Assembly: GCA_015680685.1 (NCBI GenBank)
Contig: MNCI01014292.1
Coordinates: 358,433-422,432, forward strand
Direction of reading: 5' to 3'
From: Gnetum montanum
Taxonomy: Eukaryota; Streptophyta; Gnetopsida; Gnetales; Gnetaceae
Length of the DNA stretch: 64,000 nucleotides
Both the position numbers and the translations under genes were made by a program. Positions 1-11,839 of this stretch are shown here, piece by piece. The notes under the pieces are model-generated. The model searched no databases. It saw only the letters and a program-made list of their open reading frames with translations, and was not told the origin of the DNA. Positions within the stretch are counted from its first letter, which is position 1, and every line of letters starts with the position of its first letter.

Positions 1-3000
1 AAAAGGAAAAGATAAAGAATTTAGAAGGATAAGTACATAAGAAGATGATAGTTGAAAATAGTTATCATAGCCTAGTTGTGAATTGCTTAAGGAGCTTCAC
101 ATGGCCTAGTCGATGTATGACTAAGTAAGAGAAAATTTTCAACACACTAAATGTGTTAGAGAACCCATGATGAGGAGAGATCCTAGGACAATGCAATTAT
201 TTTACCATTATGAGAGGAAGAAGCACACCACCAAAAGATGAGAATAGCCCATGAACATAACCTGGAATTATAAAAAAACATCATCATTATCATGTCAGCC
301 TTGTTCCAATAAAATGAGGTTGGTTATATGAGTCCTTTTTTCCATTTAGCTCTATGAAGAGATAGATCTCTATTTATTTGCAATTACTTCAAATCACCTT
401 CAATTGTTTTTTCCCACATTTTTTGGATCTTCCTTTAAATAGCATTCTTGAAATAGTGATGATTAGCCCTTTTTTATATGCTCATTATCTAATATTCTTT
501 TCACATGCCAAACCATCTAAGATGTCATTCCTAAACTATAAAGACCCAAATACAATAATAAAATAATTACAAAGATGAAGGAGAGCTAAAACTAGTCCTA
601 TTTATACTATATTTATAATAGTATATAATTAGTACTAATCTCTAAATTATATTATTAATAACTCATTACATACCATAGTGGATTGTTAGCCATAAGACTT
701 AGGGTACTCAAACTCATAGGAATTATTGCATACTACAATTAGTCTATTAGTAATGTTTTATAATGATGTCATTTTACATAAAATTATAGATCATTGTATA
801 TTAGAGTTAACCATGTACACATTAAAAAAACTCTAACCCACATATTGCTAAGCATCTATATTCATGTCATATTAAATAATTATTTATGTCATTTTTTATA
901 ACTCAATATATAATATCATTATAAATAGTAAGCCTAATCACTAAATTATAAAGTTTTTTATAGTTTTATTGACATAATTTTATCACATAAAACACTATTA
1001 TCTTATCTCGATATTGATAATCTTGTCTCAATTTTAGTTCTTATATCCTTATAAATTAGGTTGCATAATTGTCTAAAATACTTGTTACTATTTCTAATTT
1101 TGTTTATGGCAATCAAGTTTTTGTATACTCTTGGATCTTAAACTAAACACCAAATGATAAGTTTCATAGAGATTCTTTTAATCTTTTTCCAATTTAGATA
1201 TGATGTAAAAAATTTTGTATAGAAATATTTTATTACATGATCACAACATTATTTGCTTAGAATAATGGCTCCAATTTGGTAAGGATGGTGTTAGTAGTGG
1301 CCTTGAAACCCAACATTGCTAAATGTAGATTATGTAAGCATAGCAACTAGGCTATGATCCATACGCTTATGATGTGCCAGTTTACATCCTTTCTCTCACT
1401 GTCTTCCTCTCTCATCTTCTCCCTTTCATATGTTCCCTTTTCCTCCAATATGTTATGAGGCCTTAAAGTTAAAAGCTAGTCAATACCCTAAGTATAATCC
1501 CTATACCATTATTATGCTTTCATCATTAGTATTATCTAAGTGCATTGTTAAAGTATTTACTTCACAAAATGTATTAGTTCTGCTAGTTTACCCACTTTTT
1601 CATTCTCCAATGATGAAGGCAAGTGTGGTGTCAAAATTATTCCATTCAAGTTCAAGTACCTAGAATCGTCCAAAAATAACATCAAAAGGCATATTTTTAG
1701 CTCATGGAGGCCTCAAGGAATCATTCTAGCTCATAACCGAACATATGAAAATCACTTTCGACAAACTTGAAAAAATTTGGAAATAAAAATTTTTCAAAGT
1801 GTTAAGGGTGACATTGATGTAGCATCAGTGTTAGTCCTAGACTAGCCAATCCACATCACTTACCTCAAAATTTCCTTTCAGTCTTCATTTCAACCCTACA
1901 AGATTCCAAATGGTTTGTCCACAACACTTTCAACATGGTAGGCATTAAATTTTGGCATTTTGGCAAGATGACATTAGGACTTGGAGATGAAATTTTATTA
2001 AAGTCTAGGACTAACACTAATGTTGACACCAAAATCAATATTATCACACCTAGAACCATCCTTTCCTTCTTCATGACACTTCTCACTTACATTCTAACTT
2101 CAATCTTAGCTTCTCAAGTTCTTTGACAACAAATTGACATTGATTCCAATGTAGGAAATGTTAGTTTTAGCTTGCTTGAAATTAGTCTTGGAAATAATGA
2201 CCTAAAATGTTTCTAATTATTGCAAGTGATGCTAATGCTAACATCAAAATTAGCATTAGCATCACTATGCTTATGTCATCATCACCCAAGGTTATTAGGT
2301 TTGGATTTTGGTAGCATTTCCTAGGTTTACAAGCTCCTTGGAATCCAATAAGCATCATTATGACTCATTTCAACATTAGTTTAGGCATTCTACAGGCTTT
2401 GAATGACATTTTGGAAAAATTTTAAAAAAAATTTAAGTCTTTTACTAATGTTGACCCTGGTGCCAATGTCAACATTAGCACTTTTGGGACTTCCATCTTG
2501 AGACCATTAACCTGCACACTCTACATTTGACATTATCTCCTAGCTTCTTGAACTCCTTCACATGGTACCACTAGGTGTTAAAAGAGGTCCTAGAGGCTTG
2601 AAGTTACAGTTTGGCAAACACTAGTAAAAATTTTCAAAGTCCTATTAATGCTAATGTTTACATCAACATCAACTTCACCTGTAGTTGGACCCATGTGACT
2701 TATTCTTGCAAGTCAAGATTATTAAAATAATTAACTTCACATGAATTTATCTTAACTTAGGGGTCAAATTTGGCTACCCTGAGCTTATAGATATGGGATC
2801 AAAACCCATATTTTGGGGTTGTCTTCTTAAGATCTATAGTACTTTTCGAGATATTGACAAATCAAAGGCACAAGCATCTAGCATCCTAGCATCTCCCACA
2901 TGCTTCATGTTCACCATGAATTCAATTCAATGTTCAAGTCTCCAATAGCCCAAGCACTAATATTGAGGTAATGCCAGCATTAACTAGGTAGTTCTTGCAT

Positions 3001-4724
3001 TAGCTTTAAGATCATGAATTTTGACATTGAATTGATTTTGGATAACATCTACAACTTCCCATTCATATATTCACCCTCAAAACCCATATTTTGCTCACAA
3101 TAAAGGTTATTATTATTAGTTTTATTTCACTTACATATTTTCATCAACACTTGTAGCTTAGCCTTTCATAAGAGACAAACATTTTTTTTAGCAATAGACT
3201 ATTTTCTTTGTTTTTAAAGAGAATCAAAGCTCTTTCCTCCATATCATAGTTCTCAATATTTTAATATTTTACAGTCTTTTATTGACATTTCTATACTTAG
3301 ATATTATTTCATTTCTCATAGTTCTTCTTCCATACTTGGTTTTATTTTTAGTAATAAAATCTTAATTAATTTTACTGCTTAAACCTATTATTTTCATAAT
3401 TCTCCTATAGTTCCTAGTTCATGTGTGATAGACTAAGTCCACATTCAAGTAGAGGTTTGTGCACTTTTGTATCATAATCATTGACTTATTGAAGGTTACA
3501 TTGAACTAAAGAGTGTTTATGGTCATGGATTAAGTATTTCAATAATTAATTCATGGATGTGTTCTTGTGAGATTGAGAAAGAACAATTTCACAGGAACAT
3601 CCCCCATAAAGAAATACTAGAAAATTTAAAAACATAAATATATAATTTGCTAATAATCTATACAATTTAAAATTAAAATGGACATTCATAGAATAATTGA
3701 AATTAAAAAATTACATACAATTTTAAGAAGTAAGCCGATCACTGATATTTTCTAAAGAGTTATAATTAGTATTTGAAAGACATCATAGTATGTTTAAGGT
3801 ATTTTATATAAAATACTAGGCATGAAATAATTGAAGTAATTAAATATGATAAAATGAAGGTCTCATTTCAATAACATTCCAAAAAATTAAAGTATGAAAT
3901 AATATAGAATAAAGAAAATAAATTTATCTTTTAAATATAAAGGGTGAAGTATTCTATGTAAGAAAGTATTGAAGGAAGGGGCTCTCAAAATCAAAAAAAA
4001 GTTGATTATAAGTACAACTGTAAGATATATAGCCAACATAATACTTTAAAGGAACTTACAAAACATATAATAATCATAAAAAAGAGTTAGCTAGAAAATA
4101 CATACCAATAGAGGCAAGTATTATAAAATAAGAGATTTTATGTTGTTGTATTGTGTAGGCCAAATTTATACAAAAAAAGTATTGACATAAAATTGATTTT
4201 TTACCATGAATTTAAGGTAGCATGCATGAATGTCTATTCTTACCTTACATTTACTATCTTATTGAACAACAAATTTGCTATGCATAGATGTGTTGCATGA
4301 TGATATCCTTTAATACTTATAATGTTTCCTTTCATGTCTTTTAATATCACCATAATTTTAGAAATTTACATTTTGCAATTATAAAAAGAGGATCTATACC
4401 ATTCACCATTCTTTGTTCATTAAGCATACTTAAACTCTAATACTATTTGGAAAAGATATTAAAAGTAAGGATTCTATTCATATTTAATTAATTTTAAAGA
4501 CAATAATGATGGTAACATCGGATGTTAAAGACAAGGATTCTATTCTAAAGTTCCCCTTGAATGGTCCATTTGATGTTTTTAGGACTATGCCTCTCTACAT
4601 CAAATTTCCTTTTAACTTTCTTTAATGCAACCACCATTAACTTTTTTAAGGCATGGTAGACATAAAAGGTCATTCGGACTACTGCCTCTTGTTTATTTGC
4701 AAAGAATCCATATTCAATGGATGT
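1..4724. repeat. Segmental duplication copy A, left part
   Basis: Non-coding, AT-rich DNA collinear with 39076-42661 and 49563-50702. At position 1 it matches 39076 with about 7 differences in the first 80 bases by eye. It probably extends left of the window. No gene is seen here. ATGGT at 3519-3523 is the unoccupied counterpart of the E4 insertion site. Homology with copy B breaks near 4724 and resumes at 18487; about 210 bp of A-specific DNA, plus E0 and E1, lie between. Confidence 0.9.
1740..2700. repeat. Degenerate ~210-bp tandem repeat (copy A)
   Basis: A block with an aaattttt-rich segment, then variants of ACTAATGTTGACACC and its near inverse GTCAACATTAGC, recurs at about 1809, 2010, 2226, 2440 and 2640. 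The spacing is near 210 bp. One unit contains a perfect hairpin (2226-2265). Confidence 0.6.
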
Positions 4725-4837
4725 CGCTTTACGGTTCAACAATAACATAAGGATTTGAACTGCATGTCTAGGTTTGTCCAGTACATGGTAACACTATATT
4801 ATAATAATGTTGCCTTCCATTCATTTCATAAACTTTG

Positions 4838-6777
4838 TGTTGATTCCAACATCACCCATGGCTAGGAATGGGGCCATGATCAACAAGTATAATTCCATAG
4901 CACTGAGCACAAAGAAAGTTAATTTGTACAAGCACATCTTGGGGCTCGATTCATAATGGCGAGCTTGTGGTGGCAGTTATGTTACCATGCCATGATGGCA
5001 TGGATGTAATGGCCTAGATGGTGTAGAATGTCGGTTATGTAATGGCCTGGGTTGTGGACATACCCATTGTAATAATGATGGAAGTTATGTCTAGCTCAAG
5101 TGCTGGGTGTAACCAATGGTGACAGTGGTTGAAGTTACGAAGGTGGTGGATGACTTGGTGGTCTTAGGCATTATGAAAGTTGTGTAACAGCCTGAGTGGT
5201 GGGTGTAACCAATGTGGAATGTTGGCATTTAAACACTTGGATGCATGACTATAAAGGTAGTGGATGAGCGAACATTCAGAAGAGGGGAAGCAGGTGGCCT
5301 CATTTCTCTCTTGCATTGGGGGCTAGCCTCTCTCTCATTAGAGACAACCTCCCTCTCTCTGTAGATTCAAATCACTAATTGTAGCAAGGTTCTCTCTTCT
5401 TCCTCTCTTTGGCAATGGTGAAGGTACAACAGGTGTCCTCCTAGGATTTTCTACCACCAACGGTAGGTTTTGTGGTAGGTGATAGTGAGGCACATGGTGG
5501 TGGTACACTAGACAAGCTTTTCTCTCTCTCTTTCCCTCTTTTAGTAGTGCCAAGGAGTGTTAGAGGATAAGGGATCAGTAGACAACCTTCCTTTCTTTGT
5601 AGATCCAAATCGACGACTACAATAGGATTCTCTCCTCTTCCTCTCTTCAGCAATGGTGAAGCTACAATAGATGGCCTCCTTGGGTTTTCTACCACCAATG
5701 ATAGGTTGTGTGGTCGGTGATAGCAAGGCATGTAGTGGTGGAACACTGGATAGATCTCTCTCTCTCTCTCTCCCCCTATTTTAATAGTGCTAGGATAGTG
5801 TTATAGGACAAGGGATTAGTAGAAAACATCCCTCTCTCTGTAGATCCAAATCAACGATTATAGTAGGGTTCTCTCTTCTTCCTATCTTCAGCAATAGTGA
5901 AGTTGCAACAGGAAGTCTCCCTAGGTTTTTTGCCACCAACGGTAGGTTGTGTGATAGGTGACAGTGAGGCACGTGATGGTGGAACACTAGATAGATATCT
6001 CTCTTCCCCAATCTTTTAGTGGTACCAGGGTATTATCAGAGGACAAGGGATTAGTAGACAACCTCCCTCTATCTGTAGATCCAAGTTGATGACTATAGTA
6101 GGAATCTCTCTTCTCCCTCTCTTCAGCAATTGTGAAGCTACAATAGGCAGCCTCCATGGGTTTTCTACCATCAAAGGCAGGTTGTGTGGTAGGCGATAGC
6201 AAGGTGCATGGTGGTGGAACACTGTACAAATATCTCTCTCCTTTTTCTTTTTGGATAGCATGTGGGATAGTGGCTACAAGTGTGCATGACAACATACAAC
6301 AAATGACTCATTGCAATAGTCCCTAACTAGGCAGTCTCTTCTTCTCAACAACTTTCTTATTTCATTTTTCTTTCTCCTCATCTACCAATAGTAGATAATG
6401 CCAGTAGACAATCTCTCCCAACAATGTGGGATCTAGCTTCTTCTTTGTCCCTCTTCATGTGATGGTCATGGTCTTTCTACCTTGCAATGGACACCATTGG
6501 TAGTGACAGACTAGCAACATCAATGGGAGTAGGAAAAATTTAAATTTTCTTGCTACCTACTATGTTTTTATGAAGTCTTAAATTTCAAGATACTTATTCA
6601 ATTTGAATTATCCTAACTTTGTAATTTAATTTATTTTGTTTTGAAGTGTCACATGGCCCTCTCTAGCTAAGACTATTCCTAAGTTTCTGCATCCATATAG
6701 GAGGTGCCCTAGGCAATAGTCTCCTCAAACAAGTTTTTCCCCCAGCTATTGGTACATCCAAAATCTATACATCAACA
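4838..6777 (+). repeat. E0 left LTR
   Basis: 1940 bp. It holds a variable leader with repeated 'gtaatggcctgg'-like phrases, then four ~236-bp tandem units, then a conserved 3' segment ending ATCAACA. Confidence 0.85.
5339..6237. repeat. ~236-bp tandem array in E0 left LTR (4 units)
   Basis: Units begin near 5343, 5580, 5820 and 6055. Each has a CT-rich boundary, a 'gtagatccaaat' phrase and a 'ttttctaccaccaa' phrase. Confidence 0.85.
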
Positions 6778-7436
6778 AATTTTTTGGTGTTAGAAGGAGG
6801 GCCTTCTCAAAATCCTAAACCTTCTTCTCCTTATTTTGATTTTGGTAGTATTCACTTGAATCCTAACTTTGTCCTCTATCTTCTACGTCTCCTGTTAATA
6901 TTTCTATGGTTGTGTTGTTCCTTGCACTTGCATGCAATTTTCAGTTTGAGGGCTAAGTGTTAATGCAGACATCACCCATGCTAGGCATGGGGCCATGATC
7001 AACAAGTATAATTCCCTGGCACTAAGTAGAAATAAAGTTAATTTGTACAAGCACATCTTAGGGCTTTATTCATAATGGTGAGCTTGTAGTCATAGTTACA
7101 TTACCATGCAATGATGGCATGGATGTAACGACTTGGGTGGTGTAGAATGTGGATTATGTAACGACCCGAGTGGTGGACATAACTATTGTAATAATGGTGG
7201 TAGATATGTCCAACCCAAGTGGTGGGTGTAATCGACAATGACGGTGATGGATGACTTGATGGTCTCAGGCATTACAAAAGCTCTGTAACAACTCGAGTGG
7301 CGAGCGTAACCAACATGGAATGCTGGAATTTAAACACCTAGATGAGAGGCTATAAAGCTGATGGGTGGATGAGCATTGAAAAGGGGGGGAGTGGGTGGCC
7401 TCATTTCTCTCTGACATCAAGGGCCAACCTCTCTCT

Positions 7437-7617
7437 CATTAGAGACAACCTCTCTCTCTTTGTAGATTTGAATTGGCGATTGTACCAAGGTTCTCTCTTC
7501 TTCCTCTCTTTAGCAACAGTGAAGCTATAATAGGTGTCCTCCCTAGGTTTTCTACCACCAATGGCAGGTTTTATGGTAGAAAACAATGAGGCACATGGTG
7601 GTGGAACACTAAACAGA

Positions 7618-7668
<51 letters not shown>

Positions 7669-8360
7669 GTAGTGCTAAGGTAGTGTTAGAGGACAAGGGA
7701 TCAATAAAAAACCTCCCTTTGTCTGTAGTTCCAAATTGACAACTACAGTAGGGTTCTCTCTTCTTCCTCTCTCTACCAACAATGAAGCTCCAATAGGAAA
7801 CCTCCATAGGTTTTCTACCACCAATGATAGGTTGTGTCGTAGGAAATAGTGAGGCATGTGGTGGTGGAACACTGGATAGATCTCTCTCTTTCTCCCTCTT
7901 TTAGTAGAAACATGGTGATGTTAGAGGACAAGGGATTAGTAAACAACCTCCCTCTCTTTGTAGATCCAAATTGGAAACTGCAACAAGCTTCTCTTTTTTT
8001 CCTCTCTTCAACGATGATGAAGTTGCAATAGGTAGCCTCCATCGGTTTTCTGCCACCAACAGTAGGTTGTATGGTAGGTGACAACAAGGCACATGGTGAT
8101 GGAACACTGGATAAATCTCTCTCTCTCTCCCTCTTTTAGTAGTGCCAAGGCAGTGTCAAAGGACAAGGGATCAATGGACAACCTGCGTCTCTCTATAGAT
8201 CCAAGTCAGCAACTGTAGTAGGGTCCTCTCTTCTCCCTCTCTTCGGCAATAGTGAAGCTACAATAGGTGGCCTCCTTGGGTTTTTTCCCACCAACGTTAG
8301 GTTGTGTGGTAGGTGACAACAAGGAACATGGCAATGGAACACTAGATAGATCTCTCTCTC
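7437..8360. repeat. ~236-bp tandem array in E0 right LTR (4 units)
   Basis: Units begin near 7441, 7708, 7942 and 8178, matching the left array in number and order. The array therefore predates this insertion. Confidence 0.85.
7621..7666. repeat. (CT)23 microsatellite
   Basis: Uninterrupted CT run inside the E0 right LTR; the left LTR has only short CT runs at the equivalent places. Confidence 0.95.
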
Positions 8361-8883
8361 CTTTTTCTTTTTAAAAAATATCATATAGCAAGTGACTCAT
8401 TGCGATAGTCACTAACCAGGTAGTCTCTTCTTCTCGATAGCTTTCTTGTTTCACTTTTCTTTTTTCTCATCTGCTAATAGCAAACAACACCAATAGGTAG
8501 TCTCTCTCAACAACACGGGATCCAGCTTCCACTCCATCCCTCTTCAAGTGGCAGTTGCGGTCTTCTTGCATAGTAGTGGACACCATCGGTAGTGACAGGT
8601 AGGCAACATTAGTGGCACAAGGGAAAATTTAAATTTTCTTACTACCTACTATGTTTTCATGAAGTCTTAAATTTCAAGACACTTGTTCAATTTGAATTCT
8701 CCCAACTCTTCAATTTAATTTATTTTGTTTAAAAGCATCACATGGCCCTCTCCAGCTAAGACTATTCCTAGGTATTTGTACCCATACAAGAGGTGCCTTA
8801 GGCAATAGTCTCCTCAAATGAGTTTTTCCCCGTAGTTGTTGGTACATCCAAAATTTATGCATCAACACTTTGCCTTCAAAAAC

Positions 8884-9828
8884 TAATGAACAACAAGGTA
8901 CCCCTACACTCAACCATAATAATATGAGCATTTCATGCATGATCTGGTTGAATTCCAAGGACCAAGTGCTTATGTGCCCTTGTGGAACAAGGATGGGTTG
9001 GTTGATCGTTGTCTTCCCAAGCTTACTTGTATGTCATGATTTTATGATTAAGTAAGCTTGAGGCATATGATTTTTATAGCTTTTAAGTTTTTATGTCCTA
9101 CCACTAAGAAGGGAGGAGAGAGTTAACTAAGTGACTAATTTAGCTTAACTACTGATTAACTAGGCTTTAACTAATCCTAACACCAATATCCGTTCTCACT
9201 TGCTGTACACATCCTGAACAAGTGCAACACTACTGGGATTACCAAAAACTAATTGTTACTGGGTTACCAAGTGTTGCACACATGCTCGAAGTGATCGTAC
9301 TGAGTGTAATTTAATGATTTTCTTAATTGATCAAAATGAATTGCTATGCTAATAACAGAAATGTAAAGTGCATAAATAAAATAAAATAACATAAATACAT
9401 AAGAAAATAAAATAAAAGAAATGTGTAAGAAAATAAATCTCAAGTGTTGTAAGGATAAATCAAAGATCTTGTCTTTATTTCCATACACAAGGTGTGCTCA
9501 GGTACATAATGCTCGAATAAAGATCCATCCACACTTTGACCTCCTACTACGAGCACTTGGAAAATACTCTAACTTTCTGACAGATTACAAGAGTTTCACT
9601 ACTTGACTACTACAAGACTTCTTTCCAATTCTGCACCTGGGCACTGTATTTATAGACTTGGGAGCAACTACTCTAATAATTAGAGTAACCACTCTAATAA
9701 TTAAAGTCATCGATCCAATAATAACTACTTTAATTATTAGAGTAACCACTCCAATACTAACATCTCTAATAATTAAAGTAACTGCTCCAATAATAACTAC
9801 TCTAATAATTAGAGTAACCGCTTCATCA
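8884..9828 (-). repeat. E1 3' LTR
   Basis: 945 bp. The left end is mutated (TAATGAACAA for TGATGAGTGG). It carries the U3 array of TAATTA palindromes near 9665-9828. Confidence 0.9.
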
Positions 9829-9842
9829 TGCCCCCACGACTG
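9829..9842 (-). other. E1 polypurine tract
   Basis: Minus strand CAGTCGTGGGGGCA directly before the 3' LTR. Nearly the same tract precedes the 3' LTR of E2, E3 and E5. Confidence 0.7.
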
Positions 9843-11839
9843 AATGAAAACTCATGCTCAAGTTCCTTACAAAATATTGGGAAGGTATGGGATTATTGAT
9901 TAATTAACAACTGATGGTGGAATGGAATAACAAACTCAACATGCCCAGTGAATGGATCAATAAGCATATTACAACATTAGTGTTTATGACCATTGTGGTG
10001 AACACTTGTACGTATATGACATCCAAGCCTTTATTTGGAAACTCAAAGAGAAAAAGAGAGAGAGAAATAAGATGGAGTGTGTTGCCACCAATGCCGAGAT
10101 TGCACCTTCCATTGTTTATCAATAGCCATGCCACCAAACTTGCTCCTTTTGTAAAGGCTCCAGTTCTAGTCCATCCTGAGTGCTTCCTCCAAGCCTAGTC
10201 CATTGTTTTTATGATCGCCATCTACACACAAAACACAGTCACAAATGAGCAAGGATAGATAATCCACAATGTAGTTGATACCTTACCTCGATAGGAAGCA
10301 CATTGGCTAAGTTGTGGTTATGGCAGAAACTGCTTTGAAAATTTATCACTAGCAACTACCCAAGGTGTAGGGGTTAGGAAATTAGTAAAATGGAAAAAAT
10401 TGAAAAATTTGTACTAGGTATCCCATGACTAAGAGTGAACCTCTGGTAGCTATGAGATGGAGAAATATGAGGAACAAGAAATATGGGGAAAATAACAATG
10501 GCAAAGCCAATCAAATGGATGTCATGGATGGAGATGAAATAAGAGATGATTTATTGCAAGAAATTTTTAAGGCAAAGAACTTAACAATTGCACCAAAAAG
10601 GAATGCCAGTGGATCCTCCCCAAAGCAGGCTCATGTCCTTTATGCCCTGACAAACCCACAAACCAAAGAGTCCGTAGGCTCTAGGAATGTCATTTGGAAG
10701 TAAGAGTTAAAAAATTACCCACAAGAATTCACCAAAGAAAAATAATGCATCCACCCAGAATGAACTAATGATAAAACTAGAAATGAGGTGGAAAATGGGA
10801 AGAAAGATGGAGAGGAGAGAATGGAATGGAATCCCAAGAACAATGTTGTGTAAAGCCCCTTGTGTACTTTATAGTTAATGTAACTGAGTAGAACTCATCC
10901 CAAATCTAGACTCAAACAAACCACATCCAGTGACCTCACATCAATACACTTGACCAATCCATGCACCTGAAGTAACAAGAATGCTTCCACAAAAAGTTAC
11001 CACCATTCCAAAGAGAGTGAGATGGAGAAGTAGGAAGCTAAAAAGGGCCTTAGTTAGAGGGAACCTTCAGGCATGGGTAACATATCTTTTCAGTTACATA
11101 ACTAGTTCTTGTAGCCCATATTACTTTATTATGTCTAAGGGGTGTGCTTCGAATTCTCACTCTTTTTTTTTTTTTTTTTGCATGAGAACCAAACCATGCA
11201 AAGACTTATTTTGATTCACTCAGCTTCCCAATTTTTGAACAATGTCAGAATGGCAAAAAACCTAAGAAAAAGCATCAAATCCCCTTGAAGTCACATCCTT
11301 TGAGTCTTTCCTTGGTTTGAAAAGTACCTAGCCATCAATTCATTAAAATTTTAACTAGAAAAAGGGATTGTACAGTTCCAAGCCAAAGGAGACCATAGAG
11401 TTTTATGGATAAGTGGATGGCATGGACTCATTGCCTGTTTTACCAAAAGAAACATACCTTAATGTCAGCATCATAATTCAAATGTAAAAACCAAACATTA
11501 GCAATCAATATGATATAATTCAATCCACCAGCATGAGCACTTATTGGATGACAAATAAAAGAAATCAAGCAAACAAAGAAATAGTAAAAATATGAATGAT
11601 GGTGTAAAAAAAAAATAAGAAAAGTTGAAAGAATGTGTAAAACAAAAAATATGTAAAACAAAAATTCAAAAAACAATTGAGGGCCTAGAATGGTTAGCAT
11701 AGGTGGCCATCTCCCCCATGACTAAGTTGGAAGGAGGAAATCCGATATAGTGAGCAAGGTTGTCCATCAATAGAGGTAGCATGTGTACTGGCTATTCTAA
11801 GCTCATGGAAAGGTTTAGGGTTTAAGGTTTATGATTTGT
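9843..11839 (-). other. E1 non-coding tail between pol and 3' LTR
   Basis: About 2 kb without a credible gene. Blocks such as ATGCCTGAAGGT (minus strand, near 11070) and a 'ggatcctcccc' segment near 10610 recur in E3, E4 and E5, so it is a conserved untranslated region of the family. A plus-strand ORF at 10425-10703 is a chance frame. Confidence 0.7.

Larger units (their letters stand above)
4838..8867 (+). mobile_element. E0: long-LTR element with ~180-bp interior
   Basis: Two direct repeats of about 1.9 kb (4838-6777 and 6958-8867), each starting TGTTGA or TGTTAA and ending ATCAACA, flanked by the perfect 5-bp duplication CTTTG (4833-4837, 8868-8872). Only 180 bp lie between them, with no coding capacity. 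A possible primer site TGGTGTTAGAAG begins at 6785, a decayed match to the initiator-tRNA-Met type TGGTATCAGAGC, and a weak purine run GAGGGCTAAG precedes the right LTR. It must have moved with proteins supplied by another element. The TGTTGA/TCAACA ends suggest a Ty1/copia partner, which is inference. Confidence 0.85.
6958..8867 (+). repeat. E0 right LTR
   Basis: 1910 bp, collinear with the left LTR and carrying the same four-unit array. A (CT)23 run at 7621-7666 marks one unit boundary. Confidence 0.85.

Noticed and set aside
5338-8384. Many overlapping minus-strand ORFs of 60-100 codons with similar peptides
   Set aside because: They are translations of the ~236-bp tandem unit in the E0 LTRs. 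Frames differ between units and no domain is present.
10425-10703. 92-codon plus-strand ORF in E1
   Set aside because: Lies on the opposite strand within the conserved untranslated tail; the same region in E3 and E4 is not open.
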